Assembly (NCBI GenBank): GCA_937879855.1
Contig: CALFMO010000051.1
Location: 1-62,141, forward strand
DNA: 62,141 bases
From: an uncultured Acidobacteriaceae bacterium
Lineage (GTDB): Bacteria; Acidobacteriota; Terriglobia; Terriglobales; Acidobacteriaceae
Direction: 5' to 3'
This document shows positions 34,640 to 42,452 of the stretch, one piece after another. The notes under the pieces were generated by a model. It had not been told where the DNA came from. It saw nothing but the letters and a program-made list of their open reading frames with translations, and did no database searches. Numbering within the stretch: position 1 is the first letter of the stretch; every line of letters starts with the position of its first letter. The position numbers and the translations under genes are program-made.

Positions 34640-34929
34640 CGTTGTCGAGCAAAAAGAGACCGGCCCGGATCCTCCTATTACTCGCTCGTTTTGGCAAGGA
34701 GCGCATACCTAAGACGGTAGTTCCCAAGATAAGCCAGGAAACGTTGGCGGGAATGATCGGCACTACCCGCTCGCGCGTCAACTTCTTCATCAACCGGTTC
34801 AGGAAATTGGGCTTTATTGATTACAACCGGGGCCTGCGGTCCCATAGCTCTCCGGTCAACGTCGTCCTAACACGACTACAATTCCGAACGTCGCTATGCG
34901 AGGCCTACAACAAGGAGTTCAAGCAGTGA
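34640..34929 (+). pseudogene. 5'-truncated Crp/Fnr relic (copy of paralog C)
   Basis: The sequence matches the last third of paralog C (24990-25207): ARILLLLARFGKE, PKISQETLAGMIGTTRSRV then NFFINRFRKLGFIDYN. The whole sensor domain is absent and the stop is shifted by a small change. Several recognition-helix residues have changed (SFFMNRF to NFFINRF). It begins the duplicated segment that runs to about 36265. Confidence 0.75.
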
Positions 34930-35202
34930 GGTGACAGCCTCGTACAAATTCACTTGCAATTGGTTTTATTTTGGCAATCATTCGCCGTATCACAGTCCAT
35001 CGTGCGCGGTCTTTGGAGGGGGAAAACAGACCCCTCTACCCGATTTGTCGAAGTGACTTTGTCTCAAGGCCGCCGGCGCGCCGCGCAGGCGGCTTTTTCG
35101 TGCGCGCCGGAGAACTACGTTCCAGGGGCAGCCTGCGCATGTGGGTTTGGACGGTTGTGGGGAACCCTGGTAGCCGTCCGCAGAACTCTTGGTGGCGAGT
35201 TA

Positions 35203-35466
35203 ACTTAGGGCCGTCCGAAAAAATCTCAAACTTCTTTCATCGCTCCGGGCAAGTGGTTGCCCGCCCCGAACCGTAGCCTTCACTTTGCCACCCGCCTTCA
35301 AGTGGACCTCTTCGTGGTTTTCGCTGGTCAGCATGTTCTCGAAACGGATTTGTGAGTGATCGGCCCCTTCGACTACGATCGGTGCTGTTTCAGGTTCGCC
35401 CGGAAGGCGGGATATTCAAACCTTCTCGACGATTCCGAGCAGAGTGGCACTCGGCTTCTCACTCAT
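35203..35466 (-). pseudogene. Copy of the 76-aa gene with a nonsense codon at position 17
   Basis: The ATG at 35466 and its ribosome-binding site match the intact gene (25339-25569). Codons read MSEKPSATLLGIVEKV then TGA (35418-35416), where the intact copy has TTT. The frame then continues, still similar (SRLPGEPE, IRFENMLTSENHEEVHL), to a stop near 35203. The conserved remainder suggests recent inactivation. Confidence 0.75.
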
Positions 35467-35516
35467 GGCATCTCCTTTGGAGTCCCAATCTATGGCAAAG
35501 AAGTGCCTACCGCAGA

Positions 35517-36071
35517 TTACCTGTTGTCGGAGTCCTGGCGGTTATAGCCCTTTTGGTATCCCTGGATGTAGGCTTGGCGGTACGACGCCTTGTACTGGTC
35601 CTTGTCACCGAAGGTGGAATCGTAGCCCCGATTGCCGTGCTCATAAGTTTTATGCTTCGTTGCACGAGAGCTTTTTCCGGCCTGCCGGTCCTGTAGGCCG
35701 TCGTTGGCACCATCCTGAAAACCGTTCCGGGCTGCCACATTGTCATTGGGTCGATATTCGCCATTCTGCTCGTTGAGAGTGCGGTTGGCATCGCGATTGT
35801 TTTGATAGCCTTGGTCGTATCCAGACTCATAGGCACGGCGGTCGTCCGCGTTGTTGGGTTGCAGGCGATACTGGTGCACCTGATTGTTCGCGCGGTCGGC
35901 CTGTCCGTGGCTGACGCCTTGCTGGAACATCAGATTGTTCGCATTGTCCCTGCTATAGCCCTGATCGTTGTCCTGTCGTTGCTGCGCACAGGCGAACTTC
36001 GGCGTTACGAACCCGGTGACGGCGATCGCAAGAGCAAACGCCCATGTTGCTTTTCGTATATTGAGTTTCAT
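35517..36071 (-). CDS. Secreted Tyr/Gly/Gln-rich repeat protein, 184 aa
   Basis: The ATG at 36071 has GGGAGTCTTATA upstream; a longer frame to 36173 is less likely. A signal peptide (ending FACAQ) precedes a polar mature part with repeated YxxGYxxGY/FxxGxxxGxxD units: YESGYDQGYQNN, GFQDGANDGLQDRQAG, YIQGYQKGYNR. Such exported repeat proteins are common and uncharacterised in acidobacteria. The gene sits exactly in one of the extra pieces of the interrupted duplication. Confidence 0.75.
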   Translation of the reverse strand: MKLNIRKATWAFALAIAVTGFVTPKFACAQQRQDNDQGYSRDNANNLMFQQGVSHGQADRANNQVHQYRLQPNNADDRRAYESGYDQGYQNNRDANRTLNEQNGEYRPNDNVAARNGFQDGANDGLQDRQAGKSSRATKHKTYEHGNRGYDSTFGDKDQYKASYRQAYIQGYQKGYNRQDSDNR

Positions 36072-36549
36072 TATAAGACTCCCGTTCGTGCTGTTGAGAA
36101 CGTTAGAAACCGCGTTGGCGCAGCTTGCCAACAAGGAAATTCCGCAGATAGACAGCAAGGACACCTTCCCCATTCTTCTTCAGACACGCCCTATAGGGTT
36201 ACGCGCCTATGATTATGCTACCGAGTTGCGCGTTCGCAGTCTGTTCCGGATTGCTCACATGTCTTGGCGACGTTCCTCGGCGACCTTAGCGTCGTTCGCG
36301 AACGAAGTGTTTGTCGGCGGTGTTGTATCTCGCGGGTGGACAGCGTGGGAGGCTGTGTATTGGCCTTCACCGCCGCAAAATTTGGAATGACCCCGAACAT
36401 ACGCTTTGTCTGCCTACCCTTGAGAATCATCTTTTCTGTCCAGTCCTGGGGAACCGGTGCCGGGCAACGAAACGGTACTGCCATCCGATGGTAGGGCGGG
36501 AGCAACTGGGCATCCTCAGAAATTTTCACTTGCCGCGCACGATAGCGTC

Positions 36550-36770
36550 ATGGACTACTCCTCGTTCACTTGGAGCGCAATCTTAGCTGCTCAGGCCATG
36601 GCCCTGAATTCCGATCTGGAACTGGGCAGCGGAATCGTCGGTTATGGGCGTCATTATTGGCGCACCTTCACGGACGGAGTGTTGGGACCTTTTTCACCGA
36701 GGCCATTGTCCCCGCGATCACCCGAGGACTTCGCGCCGGTCAGAATTGATCGCCTTGTGAATCAGTGCCA
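36550..36770. pseudogene. Relic of a secreted/outer-membrane-like protein plus IHKAINSDR repeat
   Basis: The plus strand reads DYSSFTWSAILAAQAMALNS, GSGIVGYGRHYWRTFTDGVLG, then after a one-base shift FFTEAIVPAIT. This resembles a membrane-associated acidobacterial family also reflected in the 45081 protein (YxxxYxxxxADGxxxxFxxxAxxPA). It then ends. On the minus strand 36718-36770 is a copy of the LIHKAINSDR repeat. Confidence 0.4.
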
Positions 36771-36947
36771 CAGCATTTACCTGAAAGTGCGGAGACCAGG
36801 GCCAGAGAAGGAATCGGAGTGCTCGCTCACAAACGAACCCAGGCCGGCTAAATGACGGAGGCGACGAGCGAAAGCAATTCAGTCGTGATTTCGGCACCTT
36901 CGGAGCTACGTGTTTCGCGAGCCTTCGCAAAGTTCTACACCCAACCG

Positions 36948-37361
36948 TCATCGCTTCGCAGTCTGCTCCAGCTTAAATAAGACTGGCTCTATTTCCGAGA
37001 GTGCGGCGGCGTCTCCCTTCGCCAGATCACCTGTGATCTGATCCCGGCTTGCCAGGATGTCACGAAGCAAGGGCTGGAGCTCGGGATCTCCGGTGCTGCC
37101 CCCGATTCGCTGAGCTTGATCAAAAAACTCTTTCGCGTGCTCCCCCGCCTTCCCGTAGTTCTTTTGCACCACCTCGAGATACATCATCGTGGCTGTGTCG
37201 CGAAGCTGTGACAATTGCTCACTGGACTGACAGGATCCTAATTGTTTTGTCGCGGCAGACAGTTCCTGATGCAAACGCTGGAGTCGGGCATACTGAGGAA
37301 TGAACCCAATAAGAAATCCAGCAATCAATAGCACAAACCAGAGGAGGAGTTTACTTCGCAT
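36948..37361 (-). CDS. Membrane-anchored coiled-coil protein, 137 aa
   Basis: One N-terminal span (LLLWFVLLIAGFLIGFIP) is followed by a helical segment with heptads (ARLQRLHQELSAATKQL) and a helical C-terminal part. The ATG at 37361 is followed at once by basic residues, so the C-terminal domain is probably periplasmic or outside. The family is unknown; it could be a small periplasmic adaptor. No cofactors are seen. Confidence 0.7.
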   Translation of the reverse strand: MRSKLLLWFVLLIAGFLIGFIPQYARLQRLHQELSAATKQLGSCQSSEQLSQLRDTATMMYLEVVQKNYGKAGEHAKEFFDQAQRIGGSTGDPELQPLLRDILASRDQITGDLAKGDAAALSEIEPVLFKLEQTAKR

Positions 37362-37502
37362 GGATTTTCCTTCTTTTTTCTACGTTCTTCTCGCAAAGAC
37401 GGACCGGTTCATCCAAAGAAATGGTTGACGGCCATGGTTCATATGGGGGGCCGCAATCTGATGTGATTTTCCCCGGGTCGGGACCAAGGCTGGCCAAGAC
37501 GG

Positions 37503-37796
37503 CTAAACTCTCTTGAGCGACGGCTGGTGGAGTCTCGTACGACCATCATCATCCCATTTGACGACCGCGTCATCTTCGTTAGTCTGCTCAACCGTGCCGA
37601 ATTCTCCCGTCGGTTTTCCGAAATTGCCCAAACCCTCCACGCGATCTCCGGGATTGAGTTCCTGGTCGGTAGCAGAGGGCTCGGCGAGCGGTGGCTTCTT
37701 GGCGCGGTCCGAGTCAGGCGTCGCTCTAGGACGTGACAGGGGTGGTTGAGGAGCTTTACCCAGTTTGGGTATCGGCTTATTGATGATATGGGTCAT
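37503..37796 (-). CDS. Small hypothetical protein, copy 2 (paralog of 13218-13511)
   Basis: The start at 37796 was chosen to match the twin (NKPIPKL follows in both); upstream is GGAAAGAAACAAT. The C-terminal half, GDRVEGLGNFGKPTGEFG and AVVKWDDDGRTRLHQPSLK, is almost identical to the twin, while the Pro-rich part varies. The strong constraint on the C-terminal half suggests it is the functional domain. A near-consensus palindrome is at 37893-37908, 97 nt upstream. Confidence 0.75.
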   Translation of the reverse strand: MTHIINKPIPKLGKAPQPPLSRPRATPDSDRAKKPPLAEPSATDQELNPGDRVEGLGNFGKPTGEFGTVEQTNEDDAVVKWDDDGRTRLHQPSLKRV

Positions 37797-37892
37797 ATTG
37801 TTTCTTTCCAAGAGGCCGGAACAACGCCCTTTGCAGCGACTGTGAGTATTGCTCGGTCAATACAAGTATAGGCTTGGAAAGAATCGTACGAC

Positions 37893-37908
37893 TGGTCCAC
37901 ACTGAACA
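37893..37908. promoter_or_regulatory. TGnnCA-N4-TGnnCA palindrome, one mismatch
   Basis: TGGTCC-ACAC-TGAACA lies 96 nt upstream of the ATG at 37796 (minus strand). Confidence 0.4.
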
Positions 37909-38062
37909 GTTCTGACAATAATTTGGATAAATGCTACAGCTCAGGCCCCGGTTGCGTGCGAAGCAATCATGTGGCTGTGCTTTTCGCATCATTGAAAAGT
38001 GCCTGGCCAGCGACCAGTTTGTGCTCGACGCTGTGATCAGCAAATCGAGAACCGATTCCGGG

Positions 38063-38155
38063 AGTCCTCGAAATAACATAATGCGAAAACTCGGATTCCA
38101 CACGGTAGCCGAGCTGGTCTTGTACGCAGTGCGAAATGATATCGTGCATCCGGCG
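38063..38155 (+). pseudogene. LuxR-type helix-turn-helix relic
   Basis: The frame reads NNIMRKLGFHTVAELVLYAV then RNDIVHP, the typical second half of a NarL/LuxR DNA-binding domain. No start, receiver or first HTH helix precedes it. It is the 3' scrap of a response regulator. Confidence 0.6.
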
Positions 38156-38403
38156 CGTCCAGTGTCTTTGAGGCAAAATCGTATATTCTCTCCGATGAGA
38201 GCCGCGCAAGAGCAATCGGCCGCCAACGACTAGCAGGCGTTCGCAAAACCTTCCCATCAGACTGCCGTGACGCTTGTTGCATTTGTACGCAACGTAGTTT
38301 AGAGCCGTGCCACCAGCATGACTCATCTACCTTGCGCGAGGACCCACCCGACGGAGCGAGGGTACCACTGCCAACCCCAGGTGGTCCGTACTTAGAAAAC
38401 TTC

Positions 38404-38433
38404 GCCGGCTGCTGCTGTCCGCAGCCGGCTTTT
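38404..38433 (+). terminator. Rho-independent terminator
   Basis: GCCGGCTGC, an 8-nt loop and GCAGCCGGC form a perfect 9-bp stem, followed by TTTT. It may once have terminated the response-regulator relic. No other gene is seen in 38156-38606. Confidence 0.75.
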
Positions 38434-38606
38434 CCAACAGGACTGCCTCACTGAATCTCAGAGAGTGTGTTGCAGTGGCCTATTTCTTGTTATTGAAGTG
38501 ACCCCGACGACAAGAGCACCCGTATGGAGCAACTTCAGTTCTGGTTGCACAAAAATACAGTGCTGCGCAAAAGTTAGCCGAAACTCCCGTACTTTCATGT
38601 AGGCCC

Positions 38607-40241
38607 TTACTTCTGCTTCTTTCCGAGCAGGCCGCTGATTGCATTCGCCGGGTTTCCCTTTGTTGCGGCCTTGGCGTCTCCCAATGCACCTTGCGCAATG
38701 CCGCCCGCCACTCCTTTCATGTCGGGAATAAAGTGTGGATTCGACGTAGTTCCCTCAATCGCGAAGGGGATGCCACCCTTGCCGCTGCCCAGCGTGGCCA
38801 CCTGGGTCAGTCCGCCCACGACGCCGCCCTTGAGCTCGGCCAGCATCTTGAAGTTCAGCGCCCCTACCGGACTCACCGTCCCGGCTCCGGTGATGACACC
38901 GACCGTCGGAACCGTCAGGTTAATGTTGTCTGCCTTCGTGCCTTCGGGAGCCACTCGGGCGTTGAGGCTCGCATTCTGGATCGAAGTGTCCGGGTTGGAA
39001 GCCGCCTTCCCAGCAAAGGCCGACAGCGCACCCAATTTTGATCCCAGGTCGAACCCGGTCAGCTTGGTGTTGGCTAGCCGCACCGGCCCGGTTATTACCA
39101 GTTTGTCCATAGGCCCTACGATGCCCAGTTCCGCCGACAGCGTCCCGCCCTTCAACTGCGATCCCGACGGGAGCACTACGCCCAGCGATGGCAACATCGC
39201 TTCCAGTTCATCCCCGGGCATGTCGCGCGCATCCAGCTTCATGTTCAACACCTGAGTGTTGCCCTGCGTTCGGAAGGTTCCCGTCAGGTGCGCCACGGCT
39301 TTCCCAATCGAAATATCAGCCTCCGTCAGCGTTCCTGATTGCTTATCGAGATCGACATCCACGGTGTGCTTGACGACCACTGTCTTCGGAGCGGGCGTGC
39401 CCTTCGGCGAAAGCTTCAGTTTCGTGCCGGTAAGTGTGCCGACGGCTTTCGCGTGGCTCCCATCTGAGTTGAGAGTCCCGTCGAGATTCGCCAGCCCCCC
39501 AAGTCCGCTCGCGGGATCGATAAATCCTGAGGCCCCAATATCCATGTTGTTCACCTTCACCGCGGCCTCAAACGGGGTCTTGGCGGCGTTTTCGGCGTTG
39601 ATCGGGCCAGCTTTCCCCGAAATCTTCGCATCCCCTCCCCCCGGCAGCTGAGCCGTGAGTTTGAATGGGAACTGTGAGGTGAAGGAAAAATTCTCTACTT
39701 TGATGTTCACCTTGTCGTAGACCTGCGGTTTGGCTGAAGAATTCGCTTTTCCTACAATCAACTTTCCATTGTTCACATGCAGATTTGCCGCCGAGAAATT
39801 AGACGGAGATGTGCCTCCGGACTTCGGCTCTTCCGGCGCCGTCTTAGCGACGACGTCGCCGATGCTCGAGAAATTCCATTTCCCGTTGGCAGCTTTCAGC
39901 AGCGTGATCTCGGGCTGCTCCAGCTTGAGTTCCGTCACATTCAGTTGTTTCGAGAAGATGAGTGGCATGAGTTCCACGCCAACCTTAAGCGACTTCGCTG
40001 TAATGAATGGCGCCTTGCCGAAGGCGGGGTCGTCCGCGACGGCTATGTTGTCGGCCACGACGCTGCGGGAAAGAATTGACAGGCTCAGATTGCCCACCGT
40101 CACCTGTCGTCCTAGTGCGCTCGTCAGTTCCGACTCGATCTTGGGACGAAAACTGTTCGCGTTGATCAACAAGGGGAGTGCGACCAGGATCACGAAGAGA
40201 ATAGCGATTGCGATTGCGCCGATTTTAAGGATGCGTTTCAT
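38607..40241 (-). CDS. AsmA family protein
   Basis: The N-terminal span (ILKIGAIAIAILFVILVALPLL) anchors a long beta-rich periplasmic chain typical of AsmA/TamB-like lipid-transfer bridge proteins. AsmA motifs include LPLLINANSFRPKIESELTS and ALGRQVTVGNLSLSIL. The C-terminal part (SNPHFIPDM, GLLGKK) matches the end of AsmA domains. At 544 aa it is a mid-sized family member. Probably involved in phospholipid traffic to the outer membrane (family knowledge). An exact palindrome lies 194 nt upstream. Confidence 0.88.
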   Translation of the reverse strand: MKRILKIGAIAIAILFVILVALPLLINANSFRPKIESELTSALGRQVTVGNLSLSILSRSVVADNIAVADDPAFGKAPFITAKSLKVGVELMPLIFSKQLNVTELKLEQPEITLLKAANGKWNFSSIGDVVAKTAPEEPKSGGTSPSNFSAANLHVNNGKLIVGKANSSAKPQVYDKVNIKVENFSFTSQFPFKLTAQLPGGGDAKISGKAGPINAENAAKTPFEAAVKVNNMDIGASGFIDPASGLGGLANLDGTLNSDGSHAKAVGTLTGTKLKLSPKGTPAPKTVVVKHTVDVDLDKQSGTLTEADISIGKAVAHLTGTFRTQGNTQVLNMKLDARDMPGDELEAMLPSLGVVLPSGSQLKGGTLSAELGIVGPMDKLVITGPVRLANTKLTGFDLGSKLGALSAFAGKAASNPDTSIQNASLNARVAPEGTKADNINLTVPTVGVITGAGTVSPVGALNFKMLAELKGGVVGGLTQVATLGSGKGGIPFAIEGTTSNPHFIPDMKGVAGGIAQGALGDAKAATKGNPANAISGLLGKKQK

Positions 40242-40435
40242 ATCTTTAGTTCCTGCCTTTCCTGCAATTGGAAACGGATGGGCTTGAAGAGAAAGTCCTG
40301 CTGCGAGGAAGATCGGTATAGCAAACCTCAGCGGGGTTTATTACCGGTCGCTTTCACCTGTAGCATCGAGATTCCAGCAAACTGCGACACCGTCGACATA
40401 CTTTGATGGTACGACTTGTACCTCATGGCAAGACT

Positions 40436-40451
40436 GCTCAAAATTGCACAT
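40436..40451. promoter_or_regulatory. Exact TGnnCA-N4-TGnnCA palindrome
   Basis: TGCTCA-AAAT-TGCACA lies between asmA-like (minus, 40241) and the plus-strand gene at 40698, closer to asmA. Confidence 0.5.
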
Positions 40452-40621
40452 TCTTGCGAATAATAAGGGGACAGCGTGCTCCTGATGGCGACCTAGGCGG
40501 GGCAGTTTGACGCCGCGCGGAGGTGTCCGCGGAGCCGTGACGTTGGCAAACTTGCTCTACGTGTCGCTTCCATCATGATCGAGCTGCAGGCCACGCACCT
40601 AGGAACTAGTCATTTGTAAAG

Positions 40622-40637
40622 TGGGCAATATTGCTCA
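40622..40637. promoter_or_regulatory. Exact TGnnCA-N4-TGnnCA palindrome
   Basis: TGGGCA-ATAT-TGCTCA lies 60 nt upstream of the ATG at 40698. Confidence 0.55.
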
Positions 40638-40697
40638 GTTCCTAGCTGTCAGGCGAGGGTAGCTTGTTGGGAGTGCTTGCCCCAGGAGATTGTTCCC

Positions 40698-41444
40698 ATG
40701 TCCAACTACACTTGGCTCTATCACCCCGTTCCCACGGGCGCGCAGCGGCTTCCAAGTTGCTGTATCTGCAATGACCCGGTTCTCCTTGAGACTAGTAACA
40801 CTGATGAATACGGGCAGGCTGTTCACGAGGAATGCTACGTACTCAAGGTCTGCTCGAAAGCGAAGGTTCTCAACGACGACGGATCTATGCCGGTCCCAGC
40901 AAACAGGCATGCGATCGACCAGCCTGACGAGGGCATGATGGCAGAAGGCTGGGAGTCGCCCATGCCCAGTCAGCCCGCCATGCTTGCGACAATGCGCAGG
41001 CAGCGGGCGAAGCTCATTCCGTGGTTCAACCGCCCGTGGAAGGTGGACATGGCATTAGTTGTTACCGTCCTCGTGATAGCTTGCTGGATTGCATACAGCG
41101 ACCGCGACCCGGCTTCGTTCTTGCGATCTTCCGGGCTGCAGAGATCGATTGCCAACGAGGAGCAGGCCCCCCTGCCACCCCACAAGGCGATGCCGGCGAA
41201 GGACAGGTTCATGTTCCAGGCAGTGTCAGGTTCAGTAGAACAGGCACGGACTACCACACGCCTCCAGAGGGTGGGGTTCGCGGAGAATGAAGTTGTTCAC
41301 ATCGGAGATGATGTTACAGTGCTCTATTTCACGCCCAAACCTGCGCCAGATGGGGTTCCGGTCGAGCGGTATCAAATCGTTCACATCGGAGAAGATGTGA
41401 CAGTGCGTTACTTCACGCCAATAAGTCCTCGTGCCAGAAACTAG
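40698..41444 (+). CDS. Membrane protein with N-terminal zinc motif and C-terminal duplicated VHIG repeat
   Basis: The ATG at 40698 follows CAGGAGATTGTTCCC. Residues 20-52 carry CCICNDPV then YGQAVHEECYVLKV, the same CxxC...AVHxxC finger as the 56-aa protein at 21102. A membrane span lies at about residues 114-131 (DMALVVTVLVIACWIAYS). The exposed C-terminus contains two copies of VVHIGDDVTVLYFTP / IVHIGEDVTVRYFTP about 28 residues apart. The topology suggests a cytosolic metal finger and an external repeat. I do not recognise the family. Confidence 0.75.
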   Translation: MSNYTWLYHPVPTGAQRLPSCCICNDPVLLETSNTDEYGQAVHEECYVLKVCSKAKVLNDDGSMPVPANRHAIDQPDEGMMAEGWESPMPSQPAMLATMRRQRAKLIPWFNRPWKVDMALVVTVLVIACWIAYSDRDPASFLRSSGLQRSIANEEQAPLPPHKAMPAKDRFMFQAVSGSVEQARTTTRLQRVGFAENEVVHIGDDVTVLYFTPKPAPDGVPVERYQIVHIGEDVTVRYFTPISPRARN

Positions 41445-41544
41445 GATCTGAATCGACCCAACAAAAGGCCGAGCGGCGATCCGCTTGACAGTCCCGTCTC
41501 ATAAGACTAGCGTTGTAATTGAGGTGGTTACCACCTTCTCCTCA

Positions 41545-41593
41545 TTTCAGGTTCCCTGAACTAAGTCAGTCCATCTGAAGTCCTCTTTCTTAG
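41545..41593 (+). promoter_or_regulatory. Tandem TCAG-N5-CTGA palindromes plus CTTAG, copy 3
   Basis: TCAGGTTCCCTGA, ACTAAG, TCAGTCCATCTGA, then CTTAG, ending 26 nt before the ATG at 41620. Confidence 0.7.
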
Positions 41594-41619
41594 CAACCCC
41601 AACCTTAAGGAGGTTGCCT

Positions 41620-41940
41620 ATGTTTGCACGCAATGTCTCGATTCATCTGAAGCCCAATACACTTTCCGATTACACGCGAACTTTTGAGAACGACATCCTT
41701 CCTTTGCTTCGTAAACAGAACGGATTTAAGGACGAAATCACATTCGCCGGTGCTGGCGGAGTTGATGTGACCGCAATCAGTCTGTGGGAAAACAAAGCCG
41801 ATGCCGAAACCTACAACACCAATATCTATCCCCAGGTGTTGAAAACGATGGCCAGGTTTATCGAAGGGACGCCCAAGGTTCAGACCTCTGACGTTGTTAA
41901 CTCGACCTTTCACAAGAGCGCCGTTCAAGTAGCAGCGTAG
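41620..41940 (+). CDS. Small ABM-type (ferredoxin-like fold) protein, about 106 aa
   Basis: The ATG at 41620 follows TTAAGGAGGTTGCCT. The alpha-beta pattern ARNVSIHLKPNTLSDYTRTF, LLRKQNGFKDEITF, VDVTAISLWENKADAETYN fits antibiotic-biosynthesis-monooxygenase-like dimeric barrels. These can be monooxygenases, heme-degrading enzymes or ligand-binding proteins; no diagnostic residue is evident. It is the only recognisable protein type among the four genes preceded by the tandem TCAG element. Confidence 0.75.
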   Translation: MFARNVSIHLKPNTLSDYTRTFENDILPLLRKQNGFKDEITFAGAGGVDVTAISLWENKADAETYNTNIYPQVLKTMARFIEGTPKVQTSDVVNSTFHKSAVQVAA

Positions 41941-41959
41941 AATTGTGAGCTGTCGCACG

Positions 41960-41985
41960 GGAAAGGCGGTTCAATCCGCCTTTCC
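41960..41985 (+). terminator. Hairpin terminator after the ABM-type gene
   Basis: GGAAAGGCGG, TTCAAT, CCGCCTTTCC form a perfect 10-bp stem. The T-run that follows (GGTTGTCTTTGT) is weak. Confidence 0.65.
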
Positions 41986-42128
41986 GGTTGTCTTTGTCCT
42001 TTCTGGCAAGAACGCTTCCAAGCAGGTGGCGACCGGGGTTCAAGAATAGCGGAGGCCACGTTGCCTGATCCTAAGTTGCCGGCATTTATCAGGGAAGTTC
42101 GACGCTGGAGACAGTCCTGCGAATGCTC

Positions 42129-42178
42129 TTTCAGGTTCTCTGAACTAAGTCAGGTTACCTGAAGTTTTCCTTTCTTAG
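42129..42178 (+). promoter_or_regulatory. Tandem TCAG-N5-CTGA palindromes plus CTTAG, copy 4
   Basis: TCAGGTTCTCTGA, ACTAAG, TCAGGTTACCTGA, then CTTAG, ending 23 nt before the ATG at 42202. This is the most regular copy; both units are the same TCAGGTTnnCTGA. Confidence 0.75.
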
Positions 42179-42201
42179 ATCTCAGGAAAGCCGGGTACTC
42201 T

Positions 42202-42405
42202 ATGTCTTCGATCGCGATTCTGCGCGAGGTTAAGCAACTCTACAACGTGAGTGACCGTCTTGACTCGCTGGCGGAACAACACCCGGTCGTCTCCGCAGCG
42301 CTGCTCACCATCTCGGGAAGCGTTCGTAACACGGCCACGTTGTTGGAAGTGTTGGTTACGATGAAAATAGCGCCGCTCGCCGGGCTGGATCCAGCTGATG
42401 CCTGA
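42202..42405 (+). CDS. Conserved 67-aa protein, copy 2
   Basis: This is the twin of 11119-11322, with the same length and start (SSIAILREVKQLYNVSDR) and the same SGSVRNTATLLEVLV segment. The site is CAGGAAAGCC. It is convergent with the Crp gene at 42453-43127, as copy 1 is with paralog A. Function is unknown; substitutions are conservative, which argues for selection on the protein. Confidence 0.8.
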   Translation: MSSIAILREVKQLYNVSDRLDSLAEQHPVVSAALLTISGSVRNTATLLEVLVTMKIAPLAGLDPADA

Positions 42406-42452
42406 ATGGTCATCGCTATCCTCGAGTTGCGCTTTGGGATTGAGGCCCAGCG

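Larger units (their letters stand above)
34640..36265. repeat. Degenerate, interrupted duplicate of 24990-25660
   Basis: The order of matching blocks is the same in both places: Crp 3' end, a common intergenic stretch (GGTGACAGCC, TTGCAATTGG), the 76-aa gene with its leader CAAAGGAGATGCC, and an upstream block containing TTGCGCGTTCGC and GGATTGCTCAC. In this copy two extra pieces are present: about 35000-35200, holding a hairpin GCCGCC...GGCGGC-TTTTT (35069-35098), and about 35490-36185, holding a secreted-protein gene. Confidence 0.7.
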
